Numbered from the stretch's first letter, positions 1-6,860 are shown. The stretch is DNA of 37,028 bases from Candidatus Aenigmatarchaeota archaeon (GCA_016195275.1 JACPZZ010000028.1:1-37028); one strand, 5' to 3'. Made by a program: numbers and translations. Notes: generated by a model from the sequence alone, not told the origin.

Positions 1-76
1 AACGAGAGCCCTATCAATAACTAAATGCATGAATGATAGGGCTGATTCGTTCCCTGTCAGTTTTTTATTTTTTCTC
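1..76. terminator. Hairpin followed by T-rich tract, terminator-like
   Basis: AGCCCTATCA (7-16) pairs perfectly with TGATAGGGCT (34-43), and AACGA at 1-5 can add pairing with TCGTT at 47-51. A T-rich run follows at 60-75. This looks like the 3' end of a transcript entering from the left on the plus strand, but the hairpin could also belong to the dispersed hairpin family of this window. Confidence 0.4.
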
Positions 77-96
77 AGAATAAGCGTGAGCAATTC

Positions 97-177
97 ATCT
101 ACTGATTGAAATCAGTAGATTTCTTGTCACCCGATTAAAATCAAGTCTAAGATCAATGTAGATGTACATATCTTAGA
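97..177. repeat. Two short palindromes upstream of the 16S promoter
   Basis: ATCTACTGATT at 97-107 is mirrored by AATCAGTAGAT at 110-120, and TCTAAGAT at 146-153 by ATCTTAGA at 170-177, the latter with an inner ATGTA/TACAT pairing. No coding potential is evident in 80-300. They could be regulatory sites or members of the dispersed hairpins described elsewhere in this annotation. Confidence 0.5.
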
Positions 178-297
178 TATGCCAGATGGCAAACATTACC
201 ATTTTTATATGCCTTCCAGAACATACTTCAGAAAAAAAACATAATAAACATGCTATACAAGACCTGAAATTAAACGTAATTTATTCTTCCGGACTGT

Positions 298-312
298 AAA
301 AACCTTTAAATA
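298..312 (+). promoter_or_regulatory. 16S rRNA promoter (BRE/TATA)
   Basis: An A-rich BRE-like stretch followed by TTTAAATA (305-312) is a standard archaeal TATA box, giving an expected transcription start near 335-340 and a pre-16S leader of about 420 nt. The 23S gene has a similar box of its own at about 17534. Confidence 0.6.
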
Positions 313-499
313 CCACTATACTCATTATTAATTTGCTGCAGGGCGTTAGGCCTGAGTTTTCGCTTCGTCGGCGACGCTGTGAAAGGCTTTTTTCAACTGC
401 GGTTAGATAAAAGCGCGACAATGCGCTGATCTCCAATTTGGAGTTACATGGAGATCTGAGGAACATTCTTGGTGTTGGTAAATTGACACGCGGTCGATA

Positions 500-520
500 G
501 AAACAGACATAGTCTGTTTC
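500..520. repeat. Hairpin family B, short variant, in 16S leader
   Basis: GAAACAGAC (500-508), loop ATA, GTCTGTTTC (512-520): a perfect 9-bp hairpin. It shares GAAACAGA with the 11-bp hairpins at 16199, 17882 and 26441. Confidence 0.6.
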
Positions 521-568
521 AGTCGCATTCGTGTGTTAGCCTAGAGTTTCAGATCCGACGCAGGTTAG

Positions 569-626
569 AAAAACGAGTTGGGCATGAATTTGGTCGAGGA
601 TTAAAGATGATGTCCAACTCGTTTTT
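569..626. repeat. 17-bp hairpin in pre-16S leader
   Basis: The arm at 569-585 (AAAAACGAGTTGGGCAT) pairs with 610-626 over 17 positions with one G-U. The same design (AAAAAC, four variable bases, TGGGCAT, then GAA) recurs just after 16S at 4349-4408, so the two hairpins bracket the gene. Confidence 0.65.
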
Positions 627-681
627 AGCAAGGTGAAATTCTGTATAGAAATAGACGTAAATAAGTGTGATCTTCCAATAA

Positions 682-694
682 GATCGATTACTCC
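682..694 (+). promoter_or_regulatory. 5' arm of the 16S processing stem
   Basis: GATCGATTACTCC here is complementary, apart from one A-A mismatch, to GGAGAAATCGATC at 4272-4284, about 25 nt after the 16S 3' end. Long leader-trailer helices cut by the splicing endonuclease are the normal route of archaeal pre-16S excision. Only the base pairing is seen; the cut sites are inferred. Confidence 0.5.
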
Positions 695-984
695 AAAAAA
701 AGAGGAAAAATTCGCGGTAGCGGACGTAAACTGAAAATTCAGTCGAAATCCGCTACACAATTCCGGTTGATCCTGCCGGAGGTTACTGCTATCCGAATCC
801 GGTTCAGACATGCGAGTCGTTGCCGCAAGGCAAGGCGAACTGCTCAGTAACACGTAGCCAACCTACCCTTAGATCAGGGATAAGCGCGCGAAAGTGCGGC
901 TAATACCTGATAGCCGCCTATACCTGGAATGGTTTGGCGATTAAAGCTTCGGCGTCTAAGGATGGGACTGCGGCCGATCAGGCT

Positions 985-1045
985 GTTGTGAGGGTAGAGG
1001 CGACTGACATACATCACAGATGTATGTCGATCTCTGCAATCCTCA
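985..1045 (+). other. Expanded 16S helix with perfect 10-bp hairpin
   Basis: Between GTTGTGAGG and CCTCACAA the usual short loop is replaced by about 45 nt containing GACATACATC (1006-1015), loop ACA, GATGTATGTC (1019-1028). I did not find a bulge-helix-bulge here, and the flanks pair as a normal helix, so I call it an expansion rather than an intron. Confidence 0.6.
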
Positions 1046-1259
1046 CAAACCTATAACCGGTAGGGGCCATGAAAGTGGGAGCCCCGAGATGGATTCTGAG
1101 ACATGAATCCAGGTCCTACGGGACGCAGCAGTTACGGAAACTCCACAATGCGCGCAAGCGTGATGGGGGGATTCGGAGTGTTGCAGTTTTTAACTGCAAC
1201 TTTTGCCGAGGTTAGTGCCCTCGGAGAATAAGTGGTGGGTAAGACGGGTGCCAGCCGCC

Positions 1260-1304
1260 ATGCTATCAGTTGGTTTTAAAGAAACTGGCTGATGGTCACG
1301 GTAT
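1260..1304 (+). other. 16S mini-intron in the 530 loop (45 nt)
   Basis: The universally conserved GTGCCAGCCGCC/GCGGTAATACC sequence is split. Exon GCCG (1254-1257) pairs with intron CGGT (1299-1302). The 3-nt bulges are CCA on the 5' side and ATG on the 3' side, and a roughly 13-bp inner stem with wobble pairs closes the insert. Cutting after the second bulge base on each side restores GCCAGCCGCCGCGGTAATACC exactly. No ORF. Confidence 0.88.
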
Positions 1305-1500
1305 GCGGTAATACCCGCGCCACGAGTGGTAATCGCGATTATTGGGCCTAAAGAGTTCGTAGCCGGTTTGGCAAGTCCCTAGTGAAATCTGGCAGTTGAC
1401 TGTCAGGCGTGCCGGGGATACTGCCGAACTTGGGACCGGGAAAGGGTACGGGTACTTTCGGGGTAGGGGTAAAATCCTGTAATCCTGAAAGGACCACCAG

Positions 1501-1537
1501 ATAGCGCAAGTTATGAAAATAATTTCCGCTCGGTGAA
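1501..1537 (+). other. 16S mini-intron (37 nt), 700 region
   Basis: Exon CACC (1495-1498) pairs with intron GGTG (1532-1535). Bulges AGA and AAT flank it, and the inner stem carries a GAAA loop. Splicing restores ACCACCAG-TGGCG. The downstream exon, up to the next intron at 1543, is only 5 nt long. Confidence 0.85.
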
Positions 1538-1542
1538 TGGCG

Positions 1543-1581
1543 AAACTTCTTTGGAAATTTTTTACCAAAAAAGTTCCACAG
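1543..1581 (+). other. 16S mini-intron (39 nt) after a 5-nt exon
   Basis: Exon TGG (1538-1540) pairs with intron CCA (1576-1578), with an A-C mismatch as a possible fourth pair. Bulges are CGA and AGA. The inner stem is AACTTCTTTGG against CCAAAAAAGTT with one mismatch. Splicing gives TGGCG-AAGGCG, the consensus. The 5-nt exon TGGCG (1538-1542) also takes part in the splice helix, so splicing order probably matters. Confidence 0.8.
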
Positions 1582-1635
1582 AAGGCGCGTACCTAGAACG
1601 GGTTCGACGGTGATGGACGAAAGCCAGGGGAGCAA

Positions 1636-1664
1636 ACTGATGGAAATTTTTCCGTCGGGCTAAA
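1636..1664 (+). other. 16S mini-intron (29 nt)
   Basis: Exon AGC pairs with intron GCT (1659-1661), and the inner stem runs from 1637 to 1658 with a G-U pair. Splicing gives GGGGAGCAAACGGGATTAG, matching the universal GGGGAGCAAACAGGATTAG at full length. It is the shortest well-supported insertion in the window, with only 12 nt of exon before the next intron at 1677. Confidence 0.75.
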
Positions 1665-1676
1665 ACGGGATTAGAT

Positions 1677-1711
1677 TTAAATCTAGTCTAAATTTACTGG
1701 GTTTACTAAAT
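1677..1711 (+). other. 16S mini-intron (35 nt) in the 790 loop
   Basis: Exon TTAG (1671-1674) pairs by four Watson-Crick pairs with intron CTAA (1706-1709). Bulges are ATT and ATA, and the inner stem starts TAAA/TTTA. Splicing restores GATTAGATACCCCAGTAG exactly, the near-universal 790 loop. Confidence 0.88.
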
Positions 1712-1812
1712 ACCCCAGTAGTCCTGGCTGTAAACGATGCAGACTTGGTGTTGCCAGTTCTTCGTGAACAGGCAGTGCCGTAGTGTAGATGTTAAGTCTG
1801 CCGCCTGGGGAG

Positions 1813-1879
1813 AGAAAGGCCGCATGGTTAAACTTATATTGTTATTAATAGCAATTAAGTTAAGCGACCTTTCCCCAAA
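1813..1879 (+). other. 16S mini-intron (67 nt), 890 region
   Basis: The exon G-run (1807-1810) pairs with CCCC (1873-1876), and AAAGG pairs with CCTTT inside. Splicing yields CCTGGGGAG-TACGGCCGCAAGG, the consensus. The exon to the next intron is 18 nt (1880-1897). Confidence 0.8.
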
Positions 1880-1897
1880 TACGGCCGCAAGGCTGAA

Positions 1898-2713
1898 TTA
1901 TTGGCGGTGTGATGGAACCTAAATTTCACGAACTTGCTAAAGAATTCGAGAAGGCTTGTAAAGAAGGCACAGTATCTCGACTGCTTCAAAAAACTCCGCA
2001 AGCTTTGTTACCTTTTAGACTTTCGCTGGGCTTGAGCCAGAAAAAACTGGCAAACAAACTCAAGGGACGACTGTCCGTTCCTATGATAGTCAAACATGAA
2101 AAAGGCCGTACAAAGTTTATAAGGAAAGGGACGACAGAAATTCTTGCAGGAATGCTTCCTAGCAAAGTATTACTCCGTGACATTATGAAAAATTACACAC
2201 GATTCATGGAGATGAAAAACGGAGGCTTTATGACTCCGGAAAATGCCAGGAAGTTACAAAGAGTTTGGCTGCACAAAACCACAAAAAAACAAAGGCAAGA
2301 GTGGGGGCGGTTGGGTGCGATAAAATCCAACAGCGGGGAGAAGCTTACAGAACAGGAAAACGAAATAAAAAAATTGTTGGACTCAACAAATGTTGAATAT
2401 ACCATACACGACCAGATAGAAACAAATTTGCTGAGTTTAAACATTGATTTTGTTCTGTACAAGCAAAATAAGCCGTGGTGTTTTATCGAAGTGACTAAAC
2501 GAAAGCACGACATGGCAATCCTCTGTCAAGCATATGCATATCGGAGCAGATTGCTAAAGGAAAGTTATCCTCGTGCTACAATTATGTTGGTTGCTGATAA
2601 CCTGTCTTTAATGCCCGCCAGAATTTTAGAAAAAGAGTTTGATTTTGTTTTTGACTCGAATTCTATGAATAAATTTAGCAAGTTTGTGGGTTCCTAAGCC
2701 GCTTATACAGCGT
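1898..2713 (+). other. 16S intron with nuclease ORF (816 nt), near E. coli position 908
   Basis: Exon GCTG (1892-1895) pairs with intron CAGC (2708-2711). Bulges are AAT and GTA. Splicing restores GGCTGAA-ACTTAAGGG. The site matches the known archaeal 16S intron site at about 908 (numbering from memory). The intron encodes a putative nuclease at 1912-2697. Confidence 0.88.
1912..2697 (+). CDS. Putative non-LAGLIDADG intron-encoded nuclease (HTH + PD-(D/E)XK-like)
   Basis: The ORF of about 261 aa fills the 16S intron near position 908, in the place where a homing endonuclease is expected. It has no LAGLIDADG motif. Residues about 34-70 resemble an Xre-type helix-turn-helix (GLSQKKLANKL, then a VKHEKG segment). 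Residues about 145-235 (TEQENEIKKLL, then NIDFVL, then FIEVTK about 15 residues on, then a basic helix ending KESYPRA) resemble the core of PD-(D/E)XK/Vsr-like nucleases, with D as the first acid and E..K as the second motif. The E-V-T-K spacing is not the textbook E-X-K, so the active site is inferred. ATG at 1912 follows GGTG; a GTG at 1909 is the alternative. Known archaeal rRNA intron endonucleases are LAGLIDADG, so this assignment needs a profile search. Confidence 0.6.
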   Translation: MEPKFHELAKEFEKACKEGTVSRLLQKTPQALLPFRLSLGLSQKKLANKLKGRLSVPMIVKHEKGRTKFIRKGTTEILAGMLPSKVLLRDIMKNYTRFMEMKNGGFMTPENARKLQRVWLHKTTKKQRQEWGRLGAIKSNSGEKLTEQENEIKKLLDSTNVEYTIHDQIETNLLSLNIDFVLYKQNKPWCFIEVTKRKHDMAILCQAYAYRSRLLKESYPRATIMLVADNLSLMPARILEKEFDFVFDSNSMNKFSKFVGS

Positions 2714-2724
2714 ACTTAAGGGAA

Positions 2725-2761
2725 AGAAGAAAATTTGAAAATAAATTTTTTCTTCCCCTAA
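2725..2761 (+). other. 16S mini-intron (37 nt), near E. coli position 919
   Basis: Exon AGGG (2719-2722) pairs with intron CCCT (2756-2759). Bulges are AAA and AAT, and the inner stem is GAAGA/TCTTC. Splicing gives ACTTAAGGGAA-TTGGCGGGG, the consensus at correct length. The exon between this and the 908-site intron is only 11 nt (2714-2724). Confidence 0.86.
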
Positions 2762-2959
2762 TTGGCGGGGGATCACACAAGGAGTGTAGGCTGCGGTTCA
2801 ATTGGATTCAACGCCGGAAAAGGAAACTCGTTCCTACGGATATCTTACGAGGAGCGACAGCAGAATGATGGTCAGTCTGACGGGCTTACCAGACAAGCTG
2901 AGAGGAGGTGCATGGCCATCGTCAGTTCGTACTGTGAAGCGTGCCGTTAAGTCGGTTAA

Positions 2960-3632
2960 ATCGCTAAGCCACATAAAAGCTTCTATCGGAACTCTGTAAC
3001 AGAAAAATAATAACCTTCCTTGCTGAATTTAGATTATGCAAGAGATCATAACCAAAGATTTTATAAAATCCAAACGGGCAAAAAGGCTTCCAGAAATCTT
3101 AAAACTGGACGAAGAATTTGCGTATTTGCTTGGGTTATGGAAAGCGGACAGATCTTCAACAGCAAAGGGAATTGTTGGTCTGATAAGCAAGGACGAAGAA
3201 CTTCTGAACGTTTTCAGGAAATTCTTTGAGCTTAAGCTAAAGATGAAAGCAAAGGAAAGAGTTGTTATCGGTTACGGGTTAACCAAAGAAGTTTACGTAT
3301 GTAGTATGCCGTTTAGAAGAATTCTGGAATTTGTTTCCCAAAATAGATTGGAAATGTTAAAGGATTCCAGAATTATCTTGTCTTACATCGCCGGATTAAT
3401 TGATGGTGATGGATCGACAGGAGGAATGGCGCATCTTGTGATTTTCTACGGTAAAAAAGAAAAAGAAGACGCCGAGAAAGATAGAAAATTAATTTTATCT
3501 TTAGGCTTCAATACAACGCTGAACGAAAAAGAAAATCATTTGAGATTGTACATTCTTAGGCCATCGAAATTACTGCAAAAGTTAACTGAATTCATAGTTT
3601 TGAAAAGGAAGCTTGTGACTTGGCGAGACCAT
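2960..3632 (+). other. 16S intron with LAGLIDADG ORF (673 nt), near E. coli position 1092
   Basis: Exon GGTT (2954-2957) pairs with GACC (3627-3630). Bulges are AAA and ATC. The inner stem TCGCTAAG pairs with the sequence at 3619-3626. Splicing restores GTTAAGTCGGTTAA-CGAACGAGACCC. The site corresponds to a known archaeal intron site near 1092 (from memory). Confidence 0.85.
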
Positions 3633-3704
3633 CGAACGAGACCCATATCCAATGTTGCTAATCTTGTCTGCGGACAAGATGCACTCATTGGAAACCGCCA
3701 CTGA
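3036..3704 (+). CDS. LAGLIDADG homing endonuclease of the second 16S ORF-intron
   Basis: 222 aa with two LAGLIDADG helices: a first, degenerate one (YLLGLWKADRS, about residues 30-40) and a canonical second one (IAGLIDGDGS, about 116-126). That is the two-motif monomeric type that cuts the intronless allele and drives intron homing. The first-motif acid seems to be the D of KAD. The reading frame does not stop at the 3' splice site (3632) but continues about 72 nt into 16S exon sequence before its stop, so the last two dozen residues are encoded by rRNA. ATG at 3036 lacks a clear Shine-Dalgarno. Confidence 0.85.
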   Translation: MQEIITKDFIKSKRAKRLPEILKLDEEFAYLLGLWKADRSSTAKGIVGLISKDEELLNVFRKFFELKLKMKAKERVVIGYGLTKEVYVCSMPFRRILEFVSQNRLEMLKDSRIILSYIAGLIDGDGSTGGMAHLVIFYGKKEKEDAEKDRKLILSLGFNTTLNEKENHLRLYILRPSKLLQKLTEFIVLKRKLVTWRDHRTRPISNVANLVCGQDALIGNRH

Positions 3705-3734
3705 TAAAGTGGAGGAAGGAGTGGGCGACGGTAG

Positions 3735-3762
3735 ACGATTATAACAGTATAATCGGCCGTAG
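3735..3762 (+). other. 16S mini-insertion (about 28 nt), 1200 region
   Basis: CGATTATA, loop ACAG, TATAATCG forms a perfect hairpin. Exon ACGG (3728-3731) pairs with CCGT (3757-3760), with TAG/AGT bulges and a GTAG repeat at both edges. The exact junction is uncertain by 1-2 nt: the product GACGGTA(G)TCTGTATGCCCC is slightly shorter than the usual archaeal consensus. Confidence 0.7.
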
Positions 3763-4086
3763 TCTGTATGCCCCGAATCTCCTCGGCAACACGCGGCCCT
3801 CAATGGTTGGGACAATGGGTTCCGACCGCGAAAGCGGAAGGCAATCCCCTAAATCCAATCTCAGTTCGGATCGAAGGCTGTAACTCGCCTTCGTGAAGCT
3901 GGAATTCCTAGTAAGCGAAAGTCACTATCTTTCGCTGAATGCGTCCCTGTTCCTTGCACACACCGCCCATCAAGCCATCCGAGTGGGGTTTTAGTGAGTT
4001 TCGTCCTTCGGGGCGAATCAAACTTGAACTCTATGAGGGGGGCTAACTTTGATAGTCACAAGCTGTCAGAGGCCTAAAGTTGTAAC

Positions 4087-4207
4087 AGATTGTCGGTAAG
4101 ACAGTTTTTGTTATTTGGCTTTTTGGGATTTTTCAGGTGATGATTACCTATTGGTATATTTTATCACTTGAATCTCAAAATTCATGTCTTGGCCGGCAAT
4201 CTACAAA
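4087..4207 (+). other. 16S intron without ORF (121 nt), near the 3' end of 16S
   Basis: Exon TGTA (4081-4084) pairs with TACA (4202-4205). Bulges are ACA and AAA. The 9-bp inner stem GATTGTCGG pairs with CCGGCAATC with one G-U. Splicing restores GTTGTAACAAGGTAGCCG exactly, in the helix-44 3' strand close to the decoding site. It holds no ORF of note and could be a former ORF-bearing intron or a larger ORF-less class. Confidence 0.87.
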
Positions 4208-4271
4208 AAGGTAGCCGTACGGGAACGTGCGGCTGGATCACCTCCTAATTTTGACCCCGCGAAGGTCGTTG

Positions 4272-4284
4272 GGAGAAATCGATC
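4272..4284 (+). promoter_or_regulatory. 3' arm of the 16S processing stem
   Basis: GGAGAAATCGATC pairs with the leader arm at 682-694 (one A-A mismatch), looping out the whole 16S gene. Confidence 0.5.
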
Positions 4285-4348
4285 GCCAAAAGCTTGTTGC
4301 GATAGGTGTAAACAAGGAAAAGGAATTTTATACAGAACACCAATAGCT

Positions 4349-4408
4349 AAAAACTGGCTGGGCATGAAATGATAATGAATATTTATCAATGATGCCCAGC
4401 CAGTTTTT
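4349..4408 (+). terminator. 17-bp perfect hairpin ending in TTTTT after 16S
   Basis: AAAAACTGGCTGGGCAT (4349-4365) pairs perfectly with ATGCCCAGCCAGTTTTT (4392-4408). Position and the terminal T5 suit transcript termination or end protection. It is a close structural relative of the leader hairpin at 569-626. Confidence 0.6.
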
Positions 4409-4520
4409 CTAACCTGCAAAATTTATTTATTTTTTTGGAAATAATCAAATAGCGCACAGATGGCTCAGTAAAATAATCGTCAATCAACGTATTCAATATG
4501 TGTATCCGTGCATACATAAT

Positions 4521-4530
4521 CTTTATATCT
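4521..4530 (+). promoter_or_regulatory. TATA box for the MoxR gene
   Basis: CTTTATAT lies about 55 nt before the ATG at 4581, leaving a roughly 25-nt leader that contains the GGAGTGA ribosome binding site. Confidence 0.5.
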
Positions 4531-4580
4531 AGCCTCTCCCAAGAAAAGAAAGTTTCGTTACCCACTAGGAGTGAATTTGT

Positions 4581-6059
4581 ATGGCATTTGATGTGAAAGA
4601 GCATGAAAGGTTGAGGAAAAGCGTCCAGGACGCAATGATAGCATTACCAATGGGTGCGGTCTATCTCAACAGCAGGACCGGAGTAAAACTGCAGTATGAC
4701 GGACCCGATGGCAAACCAACCGTAAGATATCTTGACCCGATGGCATCTTCTGCTATCGCGAATGCATTAGTCCCGATGGGCGGCATCATTTATCGCGGCG
4801 GCCACGGTGGTGGTAAGACCACACTTGCCCAAAAAGTCGCGCACATGGTCACGGGCATTCCGGAACCAGAACACGGTTACATAAGCGGCAACGACGACCA
4901 GAACGTTAACACGCTGATAGCATCTTTCAAGACAGGCAAATTATTGACAACAGGTGAAGAGGAAGTTGTCTGGCGCCGCTTCGTCACATCGCCAGTGAAA
5001 ATCGTTGATGAGTTGAACCGTTTTCCCCCGCCTGCGCAGAACGCTTTATTCAGGCTATTGAACAAAGGTGTTGCGGAATTCGTTGATTACGAAACAAGGG
5101 TAGAAGATTTTGTTTTAATGGCTACTGAAAACCCGAACGATCCTGGTACATATCCTTTGAGCCGCCCTTTCGTTGACAGGTTTGGCTTGTGTATTCCAGC
5201 ACCGCAAATCGCTTCCGCCCAGGATCAATATGCATTGTTAGAAAGGCCTGACGAAAAGCTTGTCGGGCTGAAAGTTGATAAAAAACTTTCATGGGACGAG
5301 TTGAAAAAACTAAGAAAGATGGTTTCCGAAGACATCGATTTGGATTCGGAAACCAAGTTGTATGCGATTTATCTGACGCAGGCCATCTCAACTTGTATAC
5401 GCGCTGACGGCAACGACAAATCGCACAATGCGCTGCGCATACCGGACCGCTGCAAGGGCTGTCATTTCGATACTGCAAACTCTGTTTGCCAGATGACCCA
5501 GACCGGCATATCCGGCCGAGCGGCGCTTGACTTACAAAGATACGCTAAAGCTTACGCATGGGTTGCTAACGCTTTCAAAGACCCGCAACACCCGAGCGTC
5601 CAGCCTTCTATTCTTGAAGCTGTCGCTCCGTACGCATTTTTCCACAGACTGGAACCGAACGAAACACGACTTAAGGAAAACGGCGGCTCGGGCGCAGTAG
5701 GCGCGGAATTCAAGTACGTCTCAAGCGTTGTAGCCCGCGCATCGCAGGGTTATGCGAGCGTGCGTGACGTGTTAGTTTCGGATTTCCCTGAAATAATGGA
5801 AGGCGAAAAGGAATTCGCGGGCTCAAGGCTCGAGGCAGCGGCAAACGGCGACATTGTTTTACAAACGCAGTTCGCCCCTCTGGCAAGACAGGCCGGCACA
5901 GACGAGTTCAGAGAGTTTGCAAAAAAGCTGCAAAAAGACTTAAGTGAAGGCGAGCTTAACGACATATCAAGGAACATTACTTTTGGCAGCGAGCTGGAAC
6001 CCGCAGCGAAAGAATATTTAATGTCAAAAGTCAGGGAACAGAATTCAAGGAAAAGCTAG
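4581..6059 (+). CDS. MoxR-family AAA+ ATPase with a cysteine cluster
   Basis: 492 aa. Walker A GGHGGGKTT lies at about 73-81, Walker B VKIVDELNR at about 139-147, and a sensor-1 segment LMATENPND at about 179-187, the signature of MoxR/AAA_3 ATPases (chaperone-like remodellers that usually act with a partner protein). An unusual feature is four cysteines at about 272, 291, 294 and 303 (CKGC plus two more), which could bind zinc in the lid region. GGAGTGA precedes ATG 4581. The next gene starts within 10 nt, so the two probably form an operon and the second product is a candidate partner. Its substrate cannot be read from the sequence. Confidence 0.9.
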   Translation: MAFDVKEHERLRKSVQDAMIALPMGAVYLNSRTGVKLQYDGPDGKPTVRYLDPMASSAIANALVPMGGIIYRGGHGGGKTTLAQKVAHMVTGIPEPEHGYISGNDDQNVNTLIASFKTGKLLTTGEEEVVWRRFVTSPVKIVDELNRFPPPAQNALFRLLNKGVAEFVDYETRVEDFVLMATENPNDPGTYPLSRPFVDRFGLCIPAPQIASAQDQYALLERPDEKLVGLKVDKKLSWDELKKLRKMVSEDIDLDSETKLYAIYLTQAISTCIRADGNDKSHNALRIPDRCKGCHFDTANSVCQMTQTGISGRAALDLQRYAKAYAWVANAFKDPQHPSVQPSILEAVAPYAFFHRLEPNETRLKENGGSGAVGAEFKYVSSVVARASQGYASVRDVLVSDFPEIMEGEKEFAGSRLEAAANGDIVLQTQFAPLARQAGTDEFREFAKKLQKDLSEGELNDISRNITFGSELEPAAKEYLMSKVREQNSRKS

Positions 6060-6068
6060 GTGTTTGAA

Positions 6069-6800
6069 ATGTCGATAGCTGATGAAATAAAAAAGGCAAG
6101 AGAACTCCACCCTCCTACGCTCCGTGCTGCGGGTACGCCGGCCGGATTTCCGAAAGAAACGTGTTTGGCGTTATACGAGGAAACTGCTGATGACCTTGCT
6201 GATGCTGCCGTGTCTTTACTGAAAGATAGAATGCCAAAGGGCTTGAGTACATCCACGCTCAGGTCTCTTGCCCCGCTCGGTTTGATGGTAACCGCATACA
6301 GCGGGAGGTCGTTGACTGTCAGTTTTTCTCATACTGTCCCGAAGCCGTACATGCATGCGGCGCTGAAACGTGCCGGCACGGAAATCAAAGTGTATAACCC
6401 GTTGGGCGTTGACGAAGGCGATTATATTTTCGATGTACCGGATTCTATAATTCCGGACTTTAATGACCTTCGAAAGTTGGATGGCATAAGCATGGGCGTC
6501 GCAGACGCCTCGTACTGCAGGCCTGAAGCTGTTAACCCAATGATCCTTGCGTACGCGTGCAGCCCTCATAGCCGCCCTTTGGTTGCGGCTGCGATAAAAG
6601 AATTGATCAGGGACGGCAAACTGGAAATGCCAACAACTGAAATGTCCAAAAGAAGGGCACTGGACATGATAGCGCAGTTTGCGCCGGACGGGTTTGAGTA
6701 CATATTCAATGTCGCAAGAAGGCACGACGTTGACATGCACTTTGCATTAGAAGACGCACAAAGAAGTAATGGCCGATTTATTGATTACTGGACAATGTAG
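6069..6800 (+). CDS. Hypothetical protein, probable partner of the MoxR ATPase
   Basis: About 243 aa, not recognised. It is a soluble, mixed alpha/beta composition protein with no signal peptide or membrane segment and no obvious metal site or VWA (MIDAS DxSxS) motif that MoxR partners often carry. A GTG at 6060 directly follows the upstream stop, but AGGTG at 6058-6062 is well spaced for ATG 6069, which I prefer. Tight coupling to the MoxR gene suggests a shared function. Confidence 0.75.
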   Translation: MSIADEIKKARELHPPTLRAAGTPAGFPKETCLALYEETADDLADAAVSLLKDRMPKGLSTSTLRSLAPLGLMVTAYSGRSLTVSFSHTVPKPYMHAALKRAGTEIKVYNPLGVDEGDYIFDVPDSIIPDFNDLRKLDGISMGVADASYCRPEAVNPMILAYACSPHSRPLVAAAIKELIRDGKLEMPTTEMSKRRALDMIAQFAPDGFEYIFNVARRHDVDMHFALEDAQRSNGRFIDYWTM

Positions 6801-6860
6801 TAAATTACTGCCTTCGTATATCTACAACTATTTAATTTTAGTCAAACAACTTCTTCGAAT

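Larger units (their letters stand above)
760..4246 (+). rRNA. 16S rRNA gene, heavily interrupted by introns
   Basis: The 5' end reads ATTCCGGTTGATCCTGCCGG, typical of archaea, and the 3' end reads GGCTGGATCACCTCCT with an intact anti-Shine-Dalgarno sequence. Conserved blocks occur in order (ACGGGACGCAGCAG, GTGCCAGC, GATTAGAT, ACCCCAGTAGTCC, TTGGCGGGG, GCACACACCGCCC). The span is about 3.49 kb. Removing the eleven insertions listed separately leaves about 1.56 kb, slightly above a normal archaeal 16S, partly because of a lengthened helix at 985-1045. The gene is not followed by 23S. The tRNA-Ala that often sits in an archaeal rRNA spacer lies alone at 6861. Confidence 0.97.

Noticed and set aside
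985-1045. Extra hairpin in the 16S 5' domain as another intron
   Set aside because: No exon-intron central helix with 3-nt bulges could be drawn, and the region is normally variable, so an expansion segment is more likely.
536-1635. Minus-strand open frames across the 16S 5' region (for example 1348-1635)
   Set aside because: They lie antisense to conserved rRNA sequence, have no ribosome binding sites and are chance frames.
6216-6740. 174-aa minus-strand frame opposite the MoxR partner gene
   Set aside because: Antisense shadow with high Arg/His content and no start signal; the plus-strand gene has better composition and operon context.
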